A DNA stretch of 64,000 nt from Amoeboaphelidium protococcarum (GCA_023515745.1 JALECJ010000257.1:2110687-2174686); one strand, 5' to 3'; positions 38,868 through 54,119 are shown, numbered from the stretch's first letter. Numbers and translations are program-made. The notes: a model not told the origin generated them from the letters alone.

Positions 38868-39138
38868 AAAAGGCATTTTTATCCTATTTGTTTGTAATCT
38901 ATCCCTTGTAAACACGATTTTCGATGTATCGTGTTTAGTCTTTACATTACCAGATTGTCGTTGGAAAGCCTCGCCGCCATAAAACCGGTTGTAATACAAA
39001 TGTTAAAAATGAAACGCGTAAATTGCCGAATATGCCAGTTACCATACAAAGATTCCATACTGGTTGCAATACTCTTGTCTTGGACTCTCTCATTTACTCC
39101 GTCAGTAGATACTATAGAATAAGTTTATCTTTGCGACA
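38833..39138. other. Spacer between SEC24 (C/D) and the GATA factor gene
   Basis: 306 bp holding the TA repeat, the AATAAA signal and a GAAACGCGTAAATTG motif near 39010. No gene, RNA or further repeat recognised. Confidence 0.45.
38837..38864. repeat. (TA)14 microsatellite
   Basis: A pure TA run immediately after the SEC24 stop codon. It is followed at once by AATAAA (38864-38869), so the run is part of the 3' UTR and the AATAAA is a candidate polyadenylation signal. Confidence 0.9.
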
Positions 39139-40047
39139 ATGTCAACTGGGTTTCATCTGCCTTCATCTGGTAATAGTTCCTCAATGGAAGATAAGGTTGA
39201 TTTACTCCTTAAAGAAATCCTGCTTGCACCTGATCGTCACAACTCCCACGCTGATGATGTTGATTTTAATCCTGCTGCCGAAGCTGATTAGTATTTTGGT
39301 ATATCAGACAATACAATATAGCCTGGTACATCTCAGTCCGAAAGTAGTATAGATATTGATTTGCATATCAGTTTCAGCAATCTGCACAATGCATCTGCTT
39401 AATAATTGTTTCAACCCGACGATCATCAAGTCGATCGTCCCAATGATCTACACAATCTTCAACCCAATGATCCTTATCACTAACCGGGCAATCTCTGGGA
39501 TGATGATTATAATTTGTATGGCTCTTAAAACTCTCAAAGTCATTTGCATAGATCATTGTCATCATATGAGTTGAACGCGTCGTTGGGATATCTAGTTGGT
39601 GATCCGACTCTGCTACCTGCCGCGGATAACTCTAATCTATACTGCGATTCTTTATCACTGAGAAACAATGATCAAGAATAAGATGGCTTATTTGATCATG
39701 GTATGAGGTTTAAGACAACCAAGTTCATATATGAAAATCCGCAAGCCTCAACCGGGACGAGTTAAAGCAGTCCGACTCTGATACCCAAGCGCGATCATTA
39801 GCATATATTCGGAGGAAGCAATAACAATAATCAAAAGGTAAATCCTATCAATGGGAAAGTATGCACGTTATGTGGCTCCACCAAAACTCCTGCCTGGCGC
39901 CGTCATCCGTATGACAGTACTCTGGTATGTAATGCCTGTGGTCTCTACTTGAAATTGCACAACAAACCGCGTGAGATGAAGATTGTCAATGGCGTGGTGA
40001 AGACTAAACGCAACAAGAAGCCAGCTCCTAGAAGGACATTGGATTGA
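39139..40047 (+). CDS. GATA-type zinc-finger transcription factor
   Basis: 302 aa, single exon, stop TGA 40045-40047. One GATA finger sits near the C-terminus (about 243-267): CTLCGSTKTPAWRRHPYDST then LVCNACGLYLKLHNKPRE. The spacing is CX2C-X18-CX2C, the class typical of fungi that also use 17-residue loops. A basic tail follows (KTKRNKKPAPRRTLD). The ~240 residues before it are acidic, Asn/Asp/Ser-rich and probably an activation region. These factors bind (A/T)GATA(A/G). Target genes cannot be inferred from the window. Confidence 0.93.
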
Positions 40048-40150
40048 AAAGCGTCGTCTGCCTACCAGGTGCAGAGTCGCGGTAAATAAGTATAAAATCG
40101 TGTCTGGAAGATATCAATGCTTATGATGGAATTATGTATAATCAATGCAT

Positions 40151-42481
40151 TCAAAATCTTCTCTGCTTCTTGGATGCACTTGAAGACAGCGCCTTCTGAG
40201 GCAGTAATATTGACGCCTTCAAATTCTTGCGACTACCAACTTTCTGGTCATGCATTTGTTATAATGACTTGCACCTGGACTATTTCTCCATGTCCTGAAA
40301 ACTTTGAGCCACATGATAATCTCTGTGCTCCTCCAACACCTTATCGTCAATCAACACCAATACATCACCGCATTCTTCACATTTATGCGTTGGAAATCTA
40401 ACATCAGTATCTACATCTTCTTCTTCTAAATCGGCACTATTAGTTTTGTAACGACTATCATGAAACTTTGAACCAGGATTTGAGTCACCTTCGCAGTCAT
40501 TCTCTTCCCACACCACGATAACATCATCACTGCCACCATTATTTAATGATCTAGAGTTTTCAGCTCCAAGTTTGATCAGATCAGCTTCACTATAATCTGC
40601 ATAGTTGTCAGCTGTAAGATCAAATTGAAATTCATTATCATCTCCATTTGCTTCTTCAACACTATCATTAAAAGAAACCGAAGAACCAATATTCTCTTTC
40701 ATTGCCACCATATTGACACCAGCAGTCATTCCAGGTGTATTTGAAGAATCTTCACCTAGGCCAAACTCTTAATACGCACCATCTGGTGTATCAGCATTCA
40801 TGATAGGTGTCTACTATTACATGTAAGACGACTACCTCTTCTACTCGAGTGGCGTGTTCAAAACTCCACCATACACATTAGACTTTGCAGGTGTCTAACT
40901 GGGAGTTTTACCAAAGAATGAGTCTATGCCAGTCTTGGGCATATGAAAAAAGTTGATAGCTTTCAATCCAATCCAAAGAAAACGGAACTTTTACGCTGAT
41001 CCTTGGAATTCACTCAAAAGAGCACTGGAGATCATTGGATACAATTTGCGTTCAATTTCCTTTGGATGAGGAGCAGTAAAGTGCTTATTATAGTCTCTAC
41101 TGTTCACATTGAACGCCTTCCTCTCAACAGCCATATCCATATCACCACCAGATTCATCCAGATCATCTTCTTCATTATCATCCGCTTTCAAAGAGTCATT
41201 GGAGCCACCTGACTACTACTTCCATTACTATATTGGATGATCAGAAAGGTCCTTCTCAGAGTACGAGACGGTGAGCGTGAAAGTCTTGGGCCATCTACAA
41301 GTCAACTCATACTCATCCAGGCAACGGTATGTCAGCTCACCACACAGAACAACAAGCCACTGCTGCAAGTCCACAATAGTTGTATACGGACTGCGGGTGA
41401 GACTCTTAGCACTGAGGAAGGACTTATTTCCCATTCGCGGATTAACTTCATCATTACACTGACCTTTCAGAACTCCAAGTAGGTATTCCAGCTGCTTTTC
41501 CGGAATAGCTGCAGCGAGCATATTACGAATCTCATCACTAGACTTTTACCTCAACTAACCTAGCGTTAGAATGTCTCTCGTCTACAGAACATTTGCAACT
41601 TTACCACCCAAATTACGAACTTTAGATATTCCAATATCACCCAAGAACGTGTCTAAATCTTCGAAATTAACACCATCTACACCCGACAATGACGACTGAG
41701 GAGGGATAAATAAGCTGACACAATCTGGCTTATTCAGAGAAGAACACAGCTTACTCAATAACTTGTTCCCACTTACGCCAATACTGATAGTGTATTACAA
41801 CTTGTCCCAGATCAACTGCTTTAACAACGCAGCTTTTATAGCTTCAGACACATACTTTTGAAGAAATTCAATATCGAATTATCGTAAACCACATTCATTT
41901 ATTAACCGGATATTGTACCTATGGATGAGTGATTATAAATGCTCATACATCATATCAGTGGTAATCTCATGATAACCACCATCATTCTCTCTTTCATCTT
42001 CAAGAGCAGTGATATCACTAAAGAGCGTAGAGTTTGAAGCATCAATGAAAACTTCGTCAATGGAAGCTTTTTCAACTTTATCAAATTCTGAATTGATCAA
42101 CTACAAAATCTTCTTGCTCTCTCTTCTATACTAATCAAGACTGACTTTATACTTGAAGGGATCCACCTGCTCAATAGTACTGCCCGCATCATTACCCACT
42201 GAGTACTAGTCACGATATCGATACACAGACTCTCCCTTCTTGAACGTGGCCACATGGACCAGCTACAGGTCGGGACACTTCTCTTTGGCCTCCTGAATGC
42301 GCATATGCCGATTAATACCAAAATCTCTAGCCTTGTAATTCACAGCAATTAAGCCTTGCCATTATTAGACAGCCAGAGGTAAGTCTCTTGATATCCCAGT
42401 TCTAACATGCTCCACCTGTGCGTAAAATGCATCCAAATCACAATGAATGACCACCCTAGGATCACTAGATTAATTTGTCAT
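40151..42481 (-). CDS. RAD30: DNA polymerase eta (Y-family translesion polymerase)
   Basis: 776 aa on the minus strand, ATG 42481, TGA 40151-40153. The polymerase core is visible: HCDLDAFYAQVE near residue 13 (metal-binding Asp), KASIDEVFIDAS (about 139-146, the SIDE motif), and SIGVSGNKLLSKLCSSLNKP. The thumb/little finger follows. The C-terminal region carries a UBZ3 finger: THKCEECGDVLVLIDDKV then EEHRDYHVAQSF, as in Pol eta. A PIP-like sequence TGIDSFFG lies around residues 518-524, before the UBZ. Pol eta bypasses UV photoproducts and is recruited by ubiquitylated PCNA. The UBZ and PIP motif agree with that. The gene ends with a basic tail, not the usual C-terminal PIP. Confidence 0.9.
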
Positions 42482-43047
42482 TAAAAGAAGAGCTGATATA
42501 GTACAGTAATAAATATAAACCAAAAAGACAAATGAATTAACACAAATTCCAACAACTTGTGATACCTGAGTGATAAAGGTAAGAAAGAGTATGGAACGCG
42601 CGTCATTCCTAAACTTTTGATGAGAGCGATCGCTCGTTTCGGAACTGATGATGAAACAGATGGAGATTTAGAGACACGATGCATTCATTAGAAACAGAGT
42701 TAGCGTGAAACAGAGTCACTAACTCAGTGATAGCGTTTCATATAAAAGTATAGACAGAGCTGTAACTTGAAAGCATTGAGGGTGAAAACCTCTAAGAAAT
42801 TACGCGTGATTACTGCCACACATCGACATAACTTGACAGATACTTTTATTAAACAAAATTTCATAAACACTTTCAGCATTTGCTGTCATCAAACTTTTAG
42901 GTATAACGTAAGAGAGTGAAGTGTACATGAGATAAAACAAGTATTTTTACACCTGTTTCAGCCATGTTCAATGAGAAGAGCGACTGCATGTTTGAAACGC
43001 GTGTCAACACAGTTATTGCTCAAGATATATCACTCCCTTTTAACTGA
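42482..43047. promoter_or_regulatory. Spacer upstream of the Pol eta gene with several CGCG motifs
   Basis: 566 bp. It lies between the Pol eta start and the stop of the next minus-strand gene, so it contains the Pol eta promoter. CGCG motifs: GGAACGCGCGTCATT (42593), TTACGCGTGATT (42801), GAAACGCGTGTC (42996), ACCGCGCGTTG (43077). No RNA gene seen. Confidence 0.45.
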
Positions 43048-44723
43048 TCATTGAACTAACAAATTCTTCTTTATTACCGCGCGTTGTCTTTCAGTAATAT
43101 TCTTCGACTTGGAATTGTGAAAAATCTTCATTACAAGCTATTCAGCATCCTACTTTGAGAATTGACCATAAATTTAATGGATGCAATTCAATAGGTCCCA
43201 TCTACCTTTTTAAATGAAATGAACAAACACATCCCATGCAGTGGATTTGCATTTGCTCCAACATTGCGCCAACTATACAATCGGATAGAATTTCAAATCA
43301 TTATCCAAAGTGCATTTCTTATGCAAGGCCATGTTGTAAACAATAGATACTGCGCGCTTCTTCTATCCCTGATGCAGCGCGTTCTGTAACATTTCATACG
43401 CCATGTTGTCCTTAGAGTCAAACTACTTGAAGAAGCCCAGAAACGCGACAGCCAAAGATATGCGAAATTCCTCCATATGCCCTGATGAAGCATTTTCATC
43501 TCCATAATCCTCGTCATCATCCATACAATCCTCGTAATTTTCAACGTCTTCTTCATCTTCATCTCTCCCAAACTGCTCGTCAAGTAGGAAATGCTTTACA
43601 GCTTCTCTCACGCTCTCAAAACCTGCCAATTCAATTTCGCTAGCAATCTTTTGATCTAACAAGATTTAAGCCCGGTACCCCTCCTTCAGCTTCATTCCAT
43701 TGTAGTTCCACGCATCCGGGACATTCAAAGACCGTACTTTTTTCTCAATTAGAAAGAAGAGATCATTCACAGCCTTGATTCCGAATGAAAGCAATTCTTT
43801 AGTTTATCGATACATGACTGCCAAATCAGCCAACAATACTTCAGCCACTTCTTCATGATAGTTGCCGTCAGTAAGCAATTCACTAACACTTTCGGCAACT
43901 TCCTTTGAAAACTCCTCTTCAGTTTGATGACCAATGCGCCGCAATGCTCCACATTAGCTACGCAAATCATTCCAATACTATTACGTGTCTTCAGGAGGAT
44001 CATAATAATCTGGAGCCTCTCCATAGACAGCCAGGTAATTGTCTTTCCCTTTCTCGGATATAATGATATTGAACTCTTACTCAAACATCTTGACAGCATC
44101 TACCAGATTGAGCGATTCAAAGTTATAGACACTCTTATCAACACTACCATCTTCATCAAACCATCCGCGTTTTGATTACGATATAATCTGTACAACTCTG
44201 CATAAAACAAATCAGGCAACTTGTCAAATAGATGGCCATATTTTTAGAATGGGGCGCGATTGAATTCTTGGCCATTAAATTTAAATTTAAGAAAGGCAAC
44301 TATAAACTAAACCAGAACAGTGTTATTGCAGTCACAACCAGTCGGTTCAATAGAGTCATGTCCGTCCTCAAGTGCCTGGTCAATACACGTGTTAAAAGCA
44401 GCAAACCAGGCCGGTCTATCCTTTTATGCAAATGAATTCTCACTGACAAACGCCTTCAGCTCTGAGCGACTCATAACGGAAGGCACCATGAACCATGCAT
44501 AGTCCTCTTCTGACTTTAATCTCAGAAAATTATGGTTCTAGATCTTATAAGCAGTCATTGCGGGACCATAGTACGAATGATAACAGTACTTGACAAACGC
44601 CCGGTGACTTTGAACGAATTCCTACATTCCATGACACGTCTTTGATAACTAGAACAGATCCTAAGGTCTCAGATAGCGTGCAATAGATTCCTCAGGTACA
44701 GTGAGTAAGAGATTGAGCAGCAT
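43048..44723 (-). CDS. F-box-like protein gene with an internal frameshift
   Basis: From ATG 44723 to TGA 43048-43050 the minus strand spans 1,676 nt, one base short of a multiple of three. The first ~187 codons are read in one frame (ending ...RLYRNQNAD), then the reading continues in the -1 frame (WFDEDGSVDKSVYNFES...). The break is at ~44161-44165. I see no splice signal there. The N-terminus (MLLNLLLTVPEESIARYLRP then QDLFQLSKTCHG) looks like an F-box, which would link substrates to SCF ubiquitin ligases. An acidic run (DEDEEDVENYEDCMDDDED) lies around two thirds along. A sequencing indel, pseudogene or programmed shift are all possible. Confidence 0.6.
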
Positions 44724-45359
44724 AGTTAAAGATTTTAAACAATTTAGTAGATATGGGATTATAGAATCAGCAATAGAACTTCATCAGGGAATAACGAGTT
44801 GATCAACGTGACTATTAGACTCGAGCGCGTCTTGTTTCGCCGACAACCTTAACTGTTTCAAACCAAGACCGTTTCAGAAATTGAATTAAGTATTACAGTG
44901 CAAGCTCTCAATCATTTCAATGTATGTACAGTATAAACATATCACATCTGTCCCTTTCTATAGTGTTTAATCAATACTGGTGTTGGTCAGATCATATCAA
45001 TTTCACAAAGTCAAGAATTGAAGTCACTAAGAACTTAATTGTCATATTGAATAACTCAACAAGATATTAAATTGAGCACAGAGTTGTTATAAGTAAGCCC
45101 CGCTGAAACATACGCGTATCTACTGGCATTTGTTCAGTTGTTCTAAACGGAGATACCATAATCATGATCAAAATGAAACAATCTGCAGGCGAAACTGAAA
45201 CAAAGCCGTTCTTGATCGTTTCTTCTTTCGTTCCTTTCACAAAACTTTTAAGCTTTCTCTGCTCGACGCAGCGGGTTTCTTCTTTCCCTTCAATTGTTTA
45301 GTTTGATTGCAATAATTCAGTAGTTATTAGAGCTAGTAAGCGAAGAAAATTCAACTAAT
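44724..45359. promoter_or_regulatory. Divergent promoter between the F-box-like gene and beta-adaptin
   Basis: 636 bp, AT-rich. It contains GAGCGCGTCTTG (44824) and the palindrome ATACGCGTAT (45112). The final ~150 bp before ATG 45360 are pyrimidine-rich. No gene, RNA or repeat recognised. Confidence 0.45.
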
Positions 45360-47798
45360 ATGGATAATACGATTAAGTAGATGTAGCAGGTTGTTGATAT
45401 GATACAGGGCAAGCCGAACAATGCCAAGTTCTTCAACACTCCTGTGAATAAGAGAGGTGAGATTTATGAGCTGAAGAATGAACTGAATGGGGACACCAAG
45501 TACATACGTAAGGATGCGGTCAAGAAGGTTATTGCGAGCATGACCATTGGGAAAGATGTCAGTATGCTGTTTGCTGATGTGGTGAAGAATATGCAGACTG
45601 ATGACCTGGAGTTAAAGAAGTTGGTCTACCTGTATCTGATTAACTATGCCAAGAGTCAGCCGGAGCTTGTTATTCTAGCAATCAATACCTTTGTTAAGGA
45701 TTGCGATGATATTAATCCGCTGATCAGGGCTATGGCTATTCGTACCATGGGCTGTCTTAAGGTGCAGAAGATGTTGGATTACATGTGCGAACCGTTGAAG
45801 AAGGCCTTGAAAGACGATCATCCATATGTTCGTAAAACTGCTGCTCTCTGTGTGGTGAAGCTGTACGATTTATCTCCTTCTGTCGCTCAAGAGAATGGAT
45901 TTATTTAAATTTTGCAGGATATGCTGGCTGATCAGAATCCTACTGTTATTGCTAATGCTGTGGCGGCTATCGTTGAGATTCATCAGACATCATCTCAGAA
46001 TGCTGATGGATCTAGACATGACGTCTTGTAGATCAATGCCTCTCTGCTGAATAAGCTACTTACCGCTCTGAATGAATGTACAGAGTGGGGTCAGATATAT
46101 ATCATGGAAGCTCTGTGTATGTATGTTCCGCAGTCTTCTCAGGAAGCAGAGTAGGTGGTGGAACGGGTTTTGCCTCGTCTGCAGCATGTAAATTCCTCAG
46201 TTGTACTCAATGCTGTCAAGTTGATGATTAATTATATGTAATTCATAAAGAAGGACGATGTTTTAAGAAGTCTAACTAAGAAGCTGTCGCCTCCACTGGT
46301 AACGCTATTGAGTAACCCACCAGAGATTTAGTATGTCATTCTAAAGAACATTGACCTGATTGTTCAGCGCTATCCTGAAGTGTTGTCTGAGAACATTTCA
46401 GTCTTCTTCTGCAAATATAATGATACGCCGTATGTGAAATTGGAGAAGCTGAAGGTTATCATAAGGTTGGTCGGTCCACACAATGTTGATGCAGTGTTGG
46501 GAGAGCTGAAGGAGTATGCGAAAGAGGTGGATGTTGATTTTGTGCGTACCAGTATTCAGGCTATAGGTAGCTGTGCCATTAAGATCGATACTGCGGCCGA
46601 GCGTTGTGTTAATGCTCTTGTGGATCTGATTAAGATCAAGGTTAACTATGTGGTTCAAGAGGCTGTAATTGTGATTAAGGATATATTCAGAAAGTATCCA
46701 AATAAGTTTGAGAACGTAATTCCTGTGCTATGCGAGAATTTGGAGAATCTTGATGAGCCAGAGGCCAAGGCTAGTATGATTTGGATCATTGGCGAGAACG
46801 CGGGTAAGATTTAGAATGCTCAGGAGTTGATTTAGTTCTTTTGTGAGTCCTGGAAGTTGGAGGTTCCTTTGGTATAGACTCAGCTACTTACTGCGACCGT
46901 GAAGTTGTTTTGTCATCGGCCTGCACAGGCTCAACAGTTGGTACAGTAACTGCTTTAAATGGCTACTACTTCCAGTGATAGCGCGGATCTGCGTGACAAG
47001 GCTTACATTTACTGGCGCCTGCTTGCAGCTGATCCAAGATTATGTAAAGCGGTGGTTATGAGTGAGAAGCCGCCTATTGCATTTGAATCCACGTCGGTGC
47101 CGCAGGCAATGTTGAACGATTTGCTAAAGTTACTAAGCACCGTTGCCTCTGTCTACCAAAAGCCGCCGCACACTTTCTTGAGCAAGTACAAGACGGAGAC
47201 ATCTGTGATCTAGGCTGCTGATAAGGAGGAAGCTGACGAGGAGAAGGGTGAGGACATGGTGTAGACTGGAGTTGGTGATTTGCTTGATTTAGATTTTGGA
47301 ACTCCGGCTCCGGCACCTGCCAGTAATAGTGGCAATAAGAGCGGTATCACTCAAGATTTATTTGGATCGATTCAGTAATAGCAGCCGTCCTCTCCGTACA
47401 GCTAATCTTCATTTCCAATTATGGTATCTCCAACGGCGTCCCAGAATTCCAGTCAGCCTGCTGTCAAACCGAGTGGTAATGAGTTATTGGATCTCTTGGG
47501 AGATTTGAATATGGGCTCCGGTATGTAAAAGCAATACTAGCCATAGCAGCAGTAGCAGCAGTATTAGTAGCAACCTCAGAATAACTACTCTTAGTTTGCA
47601 GATCAGTTTTCAAGTTTGAATGTCCAGTCTCAGCTGTAGTGGGGACAACAGTAGCCGTAGAAGTAGCAGCAGTCATCTTTACAGTCTTCACCTACCAAGT
47701 CACCGGTGAAGACGAATACCAACAGTAATAATAATAGCAACAACAGCGGAAATGGTTAGTTCGATTTCAGTTCTCAATCGTAAAACTGGATGAACTGA
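45360..47798 (+). CDS. AP-1/AP-2 beta-adaptin without appendage domain
   Basis: 812 aa, single exon, stop TGA 47796-47798. The HEAT-repeat trunk (about 1-600) is highly conserved: [11 protein letters not shown]-like [58 protein letters not shown] and [19 protein letters not shown], all of the beta1/beta2 type. TAA at the GFIQILQDML position is read as Gln. A hinge follows with LLDLLGDL, a clathrin-box-like motif, and DLLDLDFG. The end is Gln/Ser-rich (~150 residues, many TAG/TAA) and has no beta-sandwich or platform ear. Animal beta subunits reach ~940 aa. It forms the clathrin-binding core of AP-1/AP-2; which of these it belongs to I cannot say. Confidence 0.9.
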
Positions 47799-48358
47799 AC
47801 GGCTAGCGATTGATTGATTAGATATTTGAGTGGTTAACAGCGTGGACTGAAATGAATTTATGTGTAACTTTAAAGAACTTTTTAACTTTTCTATTGAATG
47901 CAAGGCTTTTTATCTCTTTGATCCAATACTGTTTTGTCGTGACATTAGCGAACACTTTCAGATGACGTTAACTTAAGCGCGTTTTCCCGTTTTGATCGGT
48001 CATGATTGATGCCTGCCGATGAAAACTCTAGTACACAAGTACGCGTCGATCTTTCTTTCTTTCTCCCCAGTAGCATCATCCCATGATAGTCATCGTTTTG
48101 TCCCGGCTCTGAAATCGAAAACTTGAAGACTTGACGTTGTTCCATCACATTCGTTTCAGCCCGATCTCTCTCTTTCTCGCAGTGCTTTTCCGTTTTGAGT
48201 CGTTCATTAATCGTCCATTTTCCGGCGCTCTCATCATCGTTTCGTTTCGTTTCTCTCTTTCTCTTTCTGTTTCCCTTTCTGTCCTTATTATTACCCTTCC
48301 GTCTTTAGAGAGTCGATTATATAATAAACTACATCTACTGTAAATACTTATTAACAAC
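47799..48358. promoter_or_regulatory. CDC48 promoter and leader, pyrimidine-rich
   Basis: 560 bp. AAGCGCGTTTTCCCG (about 47976) and GTACGCGTCG (48040) are CGCG motifs. A long pyrimidine tract (TTTCTCTCTTTCTCTTTCTG and more, 48248-48285) runs up to ~70 bp before the ATG. Such tracts are common before highly expressed genes in fungi. No gene recognised. Confidence 0.5.
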
Positions 48359-50924
<2,566 letters not shown>

Positions 50925-51086
50925 TCTGGCACTTGATTTGTACATCATTGGCTGATGGATCTTATTGATAGCTAGTATATGTGTGTATGTGTGCCAGTTG
51001 CTACAGAGAGTGCGAAACATTGAGATTATGCGATGATATGTGATAAAAATTGGAATTATTTTCAGCTATATTCTATTCCATTTTGT

Positions 51087-53975
51087 TCATGATTTCGCTT
51101 CTTTATCATCATCATGATCTTTAGTAGATGGAGTTTAAACTTCACCAGAAATAAGATCATCATCAATAGCATCCAGGTCATTGTCATCTTCAATAGGAAA
51201 CATTGCAGTCAAAGCTGGGACATGACGCGCCAATTTATGGACTTGACCAAACGGGACAACCATCAGATCAAATGCATTACCAACAGGTATTGAATCGCCA
51301 GAAATCTCGTTATCAACAGCAACATCTGGGCTGATTCCAGGAGAAAATTTTGGATACCGCTAACTATAATGCGTCAACAAGAGTTCACTGGCCTTCATCT
51401 ACTGGGCCATTTATAAAGCTTCACCCCGAGTAGAGTGCTTCCTAAATTCAGCCTCCCTCTGCATATCATCTTCAAACGTGCATTCATGAATAAGGATTTT
51501 ATGCCGCTTTTCTTGAGACTTGGAAGTGCTTTAATCAGAGCGTACATTATCAACTGGACCTTATTGTTCAGTAACACCATCATTACACGCAGCTATAGAT
51601 TAAGATTATACTGCGGACAATGAAGGAGCAAAAGACCTCTCAACTAAATGAGAGCATGGACGGCTATCACCAGAGTACACAATACTAACCAATTTCTTCT
51701 GCTCAGCGGTAGTAACAGAGTCATCATCAGCATCAAGTAAAGTATTAGTGTCCACACAGATACCATACGCCTCGGGACAATGATCAGCGATACTTGCCCT
51801 GATGGCGCTAATGTCAAAATTCTTATATAAAGACATCAAGTTGGGATCCGATGTTGCGTCGCGATCTTCCAAGAGCATCTAAGCATCGATAAATCTGATG
51901 TTATTATCATCCATCGCCAGAGATTTATCAGCCTTGCTGTACAGTTTAAGGAACTAAAATAACATTGATGGACCGACTATATGCAGAGGATGGTGCACTC
52001 GCTGCTCTTTAGATTTAATCAATGATTGCAATGCATTGTATTCCTACAGGAGACGAATGATTCCCATCTAGTGGTCAGCATGCATATGACTGATGAACAG
52101 CAATCTCAGCTTTCTAGTTAGAAAATCTGCGAGACTATCTGCACCCATTAAGCGTAACAGTTGGCCATAAGTACCCTCTCCGCAATCCAACATCATCGCT
52201 TCGTCATCACTTGTGAACACCACTATTCCGCTGACATTCCTATACTTTGATGGAAGCATAGAGCCCGTTCCAGTAAATGCAACGCACTTCTTCAACTACA
52301 TGCTCTGTTATAACTATTGCTATTACTACTGCTGCTATTGCAATGTCACATCAGAGTCTGTGTTGCATTGAGAGACTAAAGCAGTCAATTCGCTTCGACG
52401 ATCAAAATAGGCCTAAACTTTATCTTCAGTTGGCATTAACTTCAAGCAGCTGATGCTCTCAGAATTATCAACAATAGAGCGGTAGCTTTCAGGATTATCA
52501 TAAGTGGATGAACCGCTTACATCTATTTTGAGCAATGGCAATCCCAGATGTTCATTGTCACCAAGCTATAAACTATTCGAACTTTAACCATTATCTCCAT
52601 TTCGAATAGGATATATACTAGAGTCTAAACGGTTCAACTTCATAAGTTGGAGCTGTGATGACCGGAACGCGTTATATTATGGACCATACGACTTGCCAAC
52701 GTAAATATGCTAGACACGATCATTAAAAACGTCCTTAATGAACTATTTGTATGACGGATCATTGCCGATACGTAAATCTTCGCCATCCAGCATACTCTCA
52801 CCACCAAGGATGTGAAATACGCTCTATACGGTGAAAGATCCGTCATGGCTGTTAGTCTTTTCTGCTATCAACTTCTGCTATTATAGGAGAGATGGCAGAT
52901 AGTGTGTGGATGGGATATCAATCACCATAAACGCCGCAGCGGGTGCTTATGGCTCTAACACCTAATCTTTAGTCACAACACGTCTACAATTCAACGTCAC
53001 CTGGCCATCAGTTAAAAGCTATCTGATCTAAGGACCGGAGACGCCCAACTATTTGGCAACATCCGCTTTAAACTTTGGCTATTTCGCAGGCATCTAAATT
53101 AAAAGTACAGAAGACTCTGGTATGGGTGGAACGACCGGGCTCTAATCCGAATCTGCAGATAATCTCCTGATTCTATTCACAGGTGATTATGACCGACGAC
53201 GCTTCTATCTACTGCTGCTGGTACTCCCATCAGAATCTGAACTCTACTCGCTATCTGAAATATTACTTTGACTCTAACTATTAGGAGTTTTAAACATTGT
53301 GGCCAACATTTTGCGGTCTCGTTTAAGATCATTTCTATATGCGGCGCTATCATAAATTAGTTAACTCTCATGATCTGCACTATTATCCTACGATGACCAC
53401 AGAGCGATTCTATGAACAGTGATATTCCCATCAGACCAAGTATCACTACTGCTACTACTAGAAGCGTCTGCACCACATATCATCCGATCGCGACCATATT
53501 CAAACGTCTAAAGAGGATAATCTGATCGCAATAAGAAGGAGCGCATAGATGTGAGAGCTTTAGTGACTAGAGGTGGAGCTACAATAGTATGACGCATCTT
53601 TTACAGTTCCATCAGATTTCTAGCAAACTTCGCCTGGCCAGTCATAGCACTCTAATCTCTCGTCTCATTCAGTGCTTTCGTATACTAATCTCCATAAGTC
53701 AAAATCATTCCAGGCATACCGCCAAATGTCTATGACCAATTTACACGCGTCAATATAGTGGCTCTGTACTTTTGAGTCGATAACTTGATTTTATACTGAG
53801 TAAGTAGACGTTGCAATCCCTCCGGAGCGTTGATAACGTATCTCGCCTATTGTGTATGTATCAGAAGCGAGGCATGCATCTCTGGTCCAACGCTAATTGC
53901 CTAATTTCCATTACTCAATCCAGTCTTGGTCTTGATCGCGGATGGTGTAGATACAAGCTATACATAGGAATTCAT
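51087..53975 (-). CDS. TRZ1: Long-form tRNase Z (Trz1/ELAC2)
   Basis: 962 aa on the minus strand, ATG 53975, TGA 51087-51089. The N-terminal half is the degenerate beta-lactamase fold (SLLIHTQQARYVINAPEGL then QRLLTQYKIK). A long Ser/Gln linker follows. The C-terminal half is catalytic: VAFTGTGSMLPSKYRNVSGI, MLDCGEGTYGQLLRLMG and ISHMHADHQMG (zinc-binding HxHxDH, about residue 632), VYSGDSRPC, LIHECTFEDD, HSTRGEA and LTHYSQRYPK. It cuts the 3' trailer from tRNA precursors in the nucleus and mitochondria. The short N-terminus before the first strand could be a presequence. It shares a 144-bp divergent promoter with a mitochondrial ribosomal protein gene. Confidence 0.93.
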
Positions 53976-54119
53976 TGTTCTCTTGATAGATTTCCTCAAC
54001 AATTATACAGCCATTCACTAAATTTACGAATTTTCTACTGATCGTTGAAAAAGTAAATTCTTAATCTTTTCTCTTTCCCTTTTCAGTGTTCGTAGTGTAA
54101 AGTCAAATTTAAAGTAAAA
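53976..54119. promoter_or_regulatory. Short divergent promoter of TRZ1 and mL46
   Basis: 144 bp between two ATGs on opposite strands. AT-rich with a TTTTCTCTTTCCCTTTTC pyrimidine tract. The two genes act in mitochondrial RNA and ribosome biology, so joint control is possible. Confidence 0.45.
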
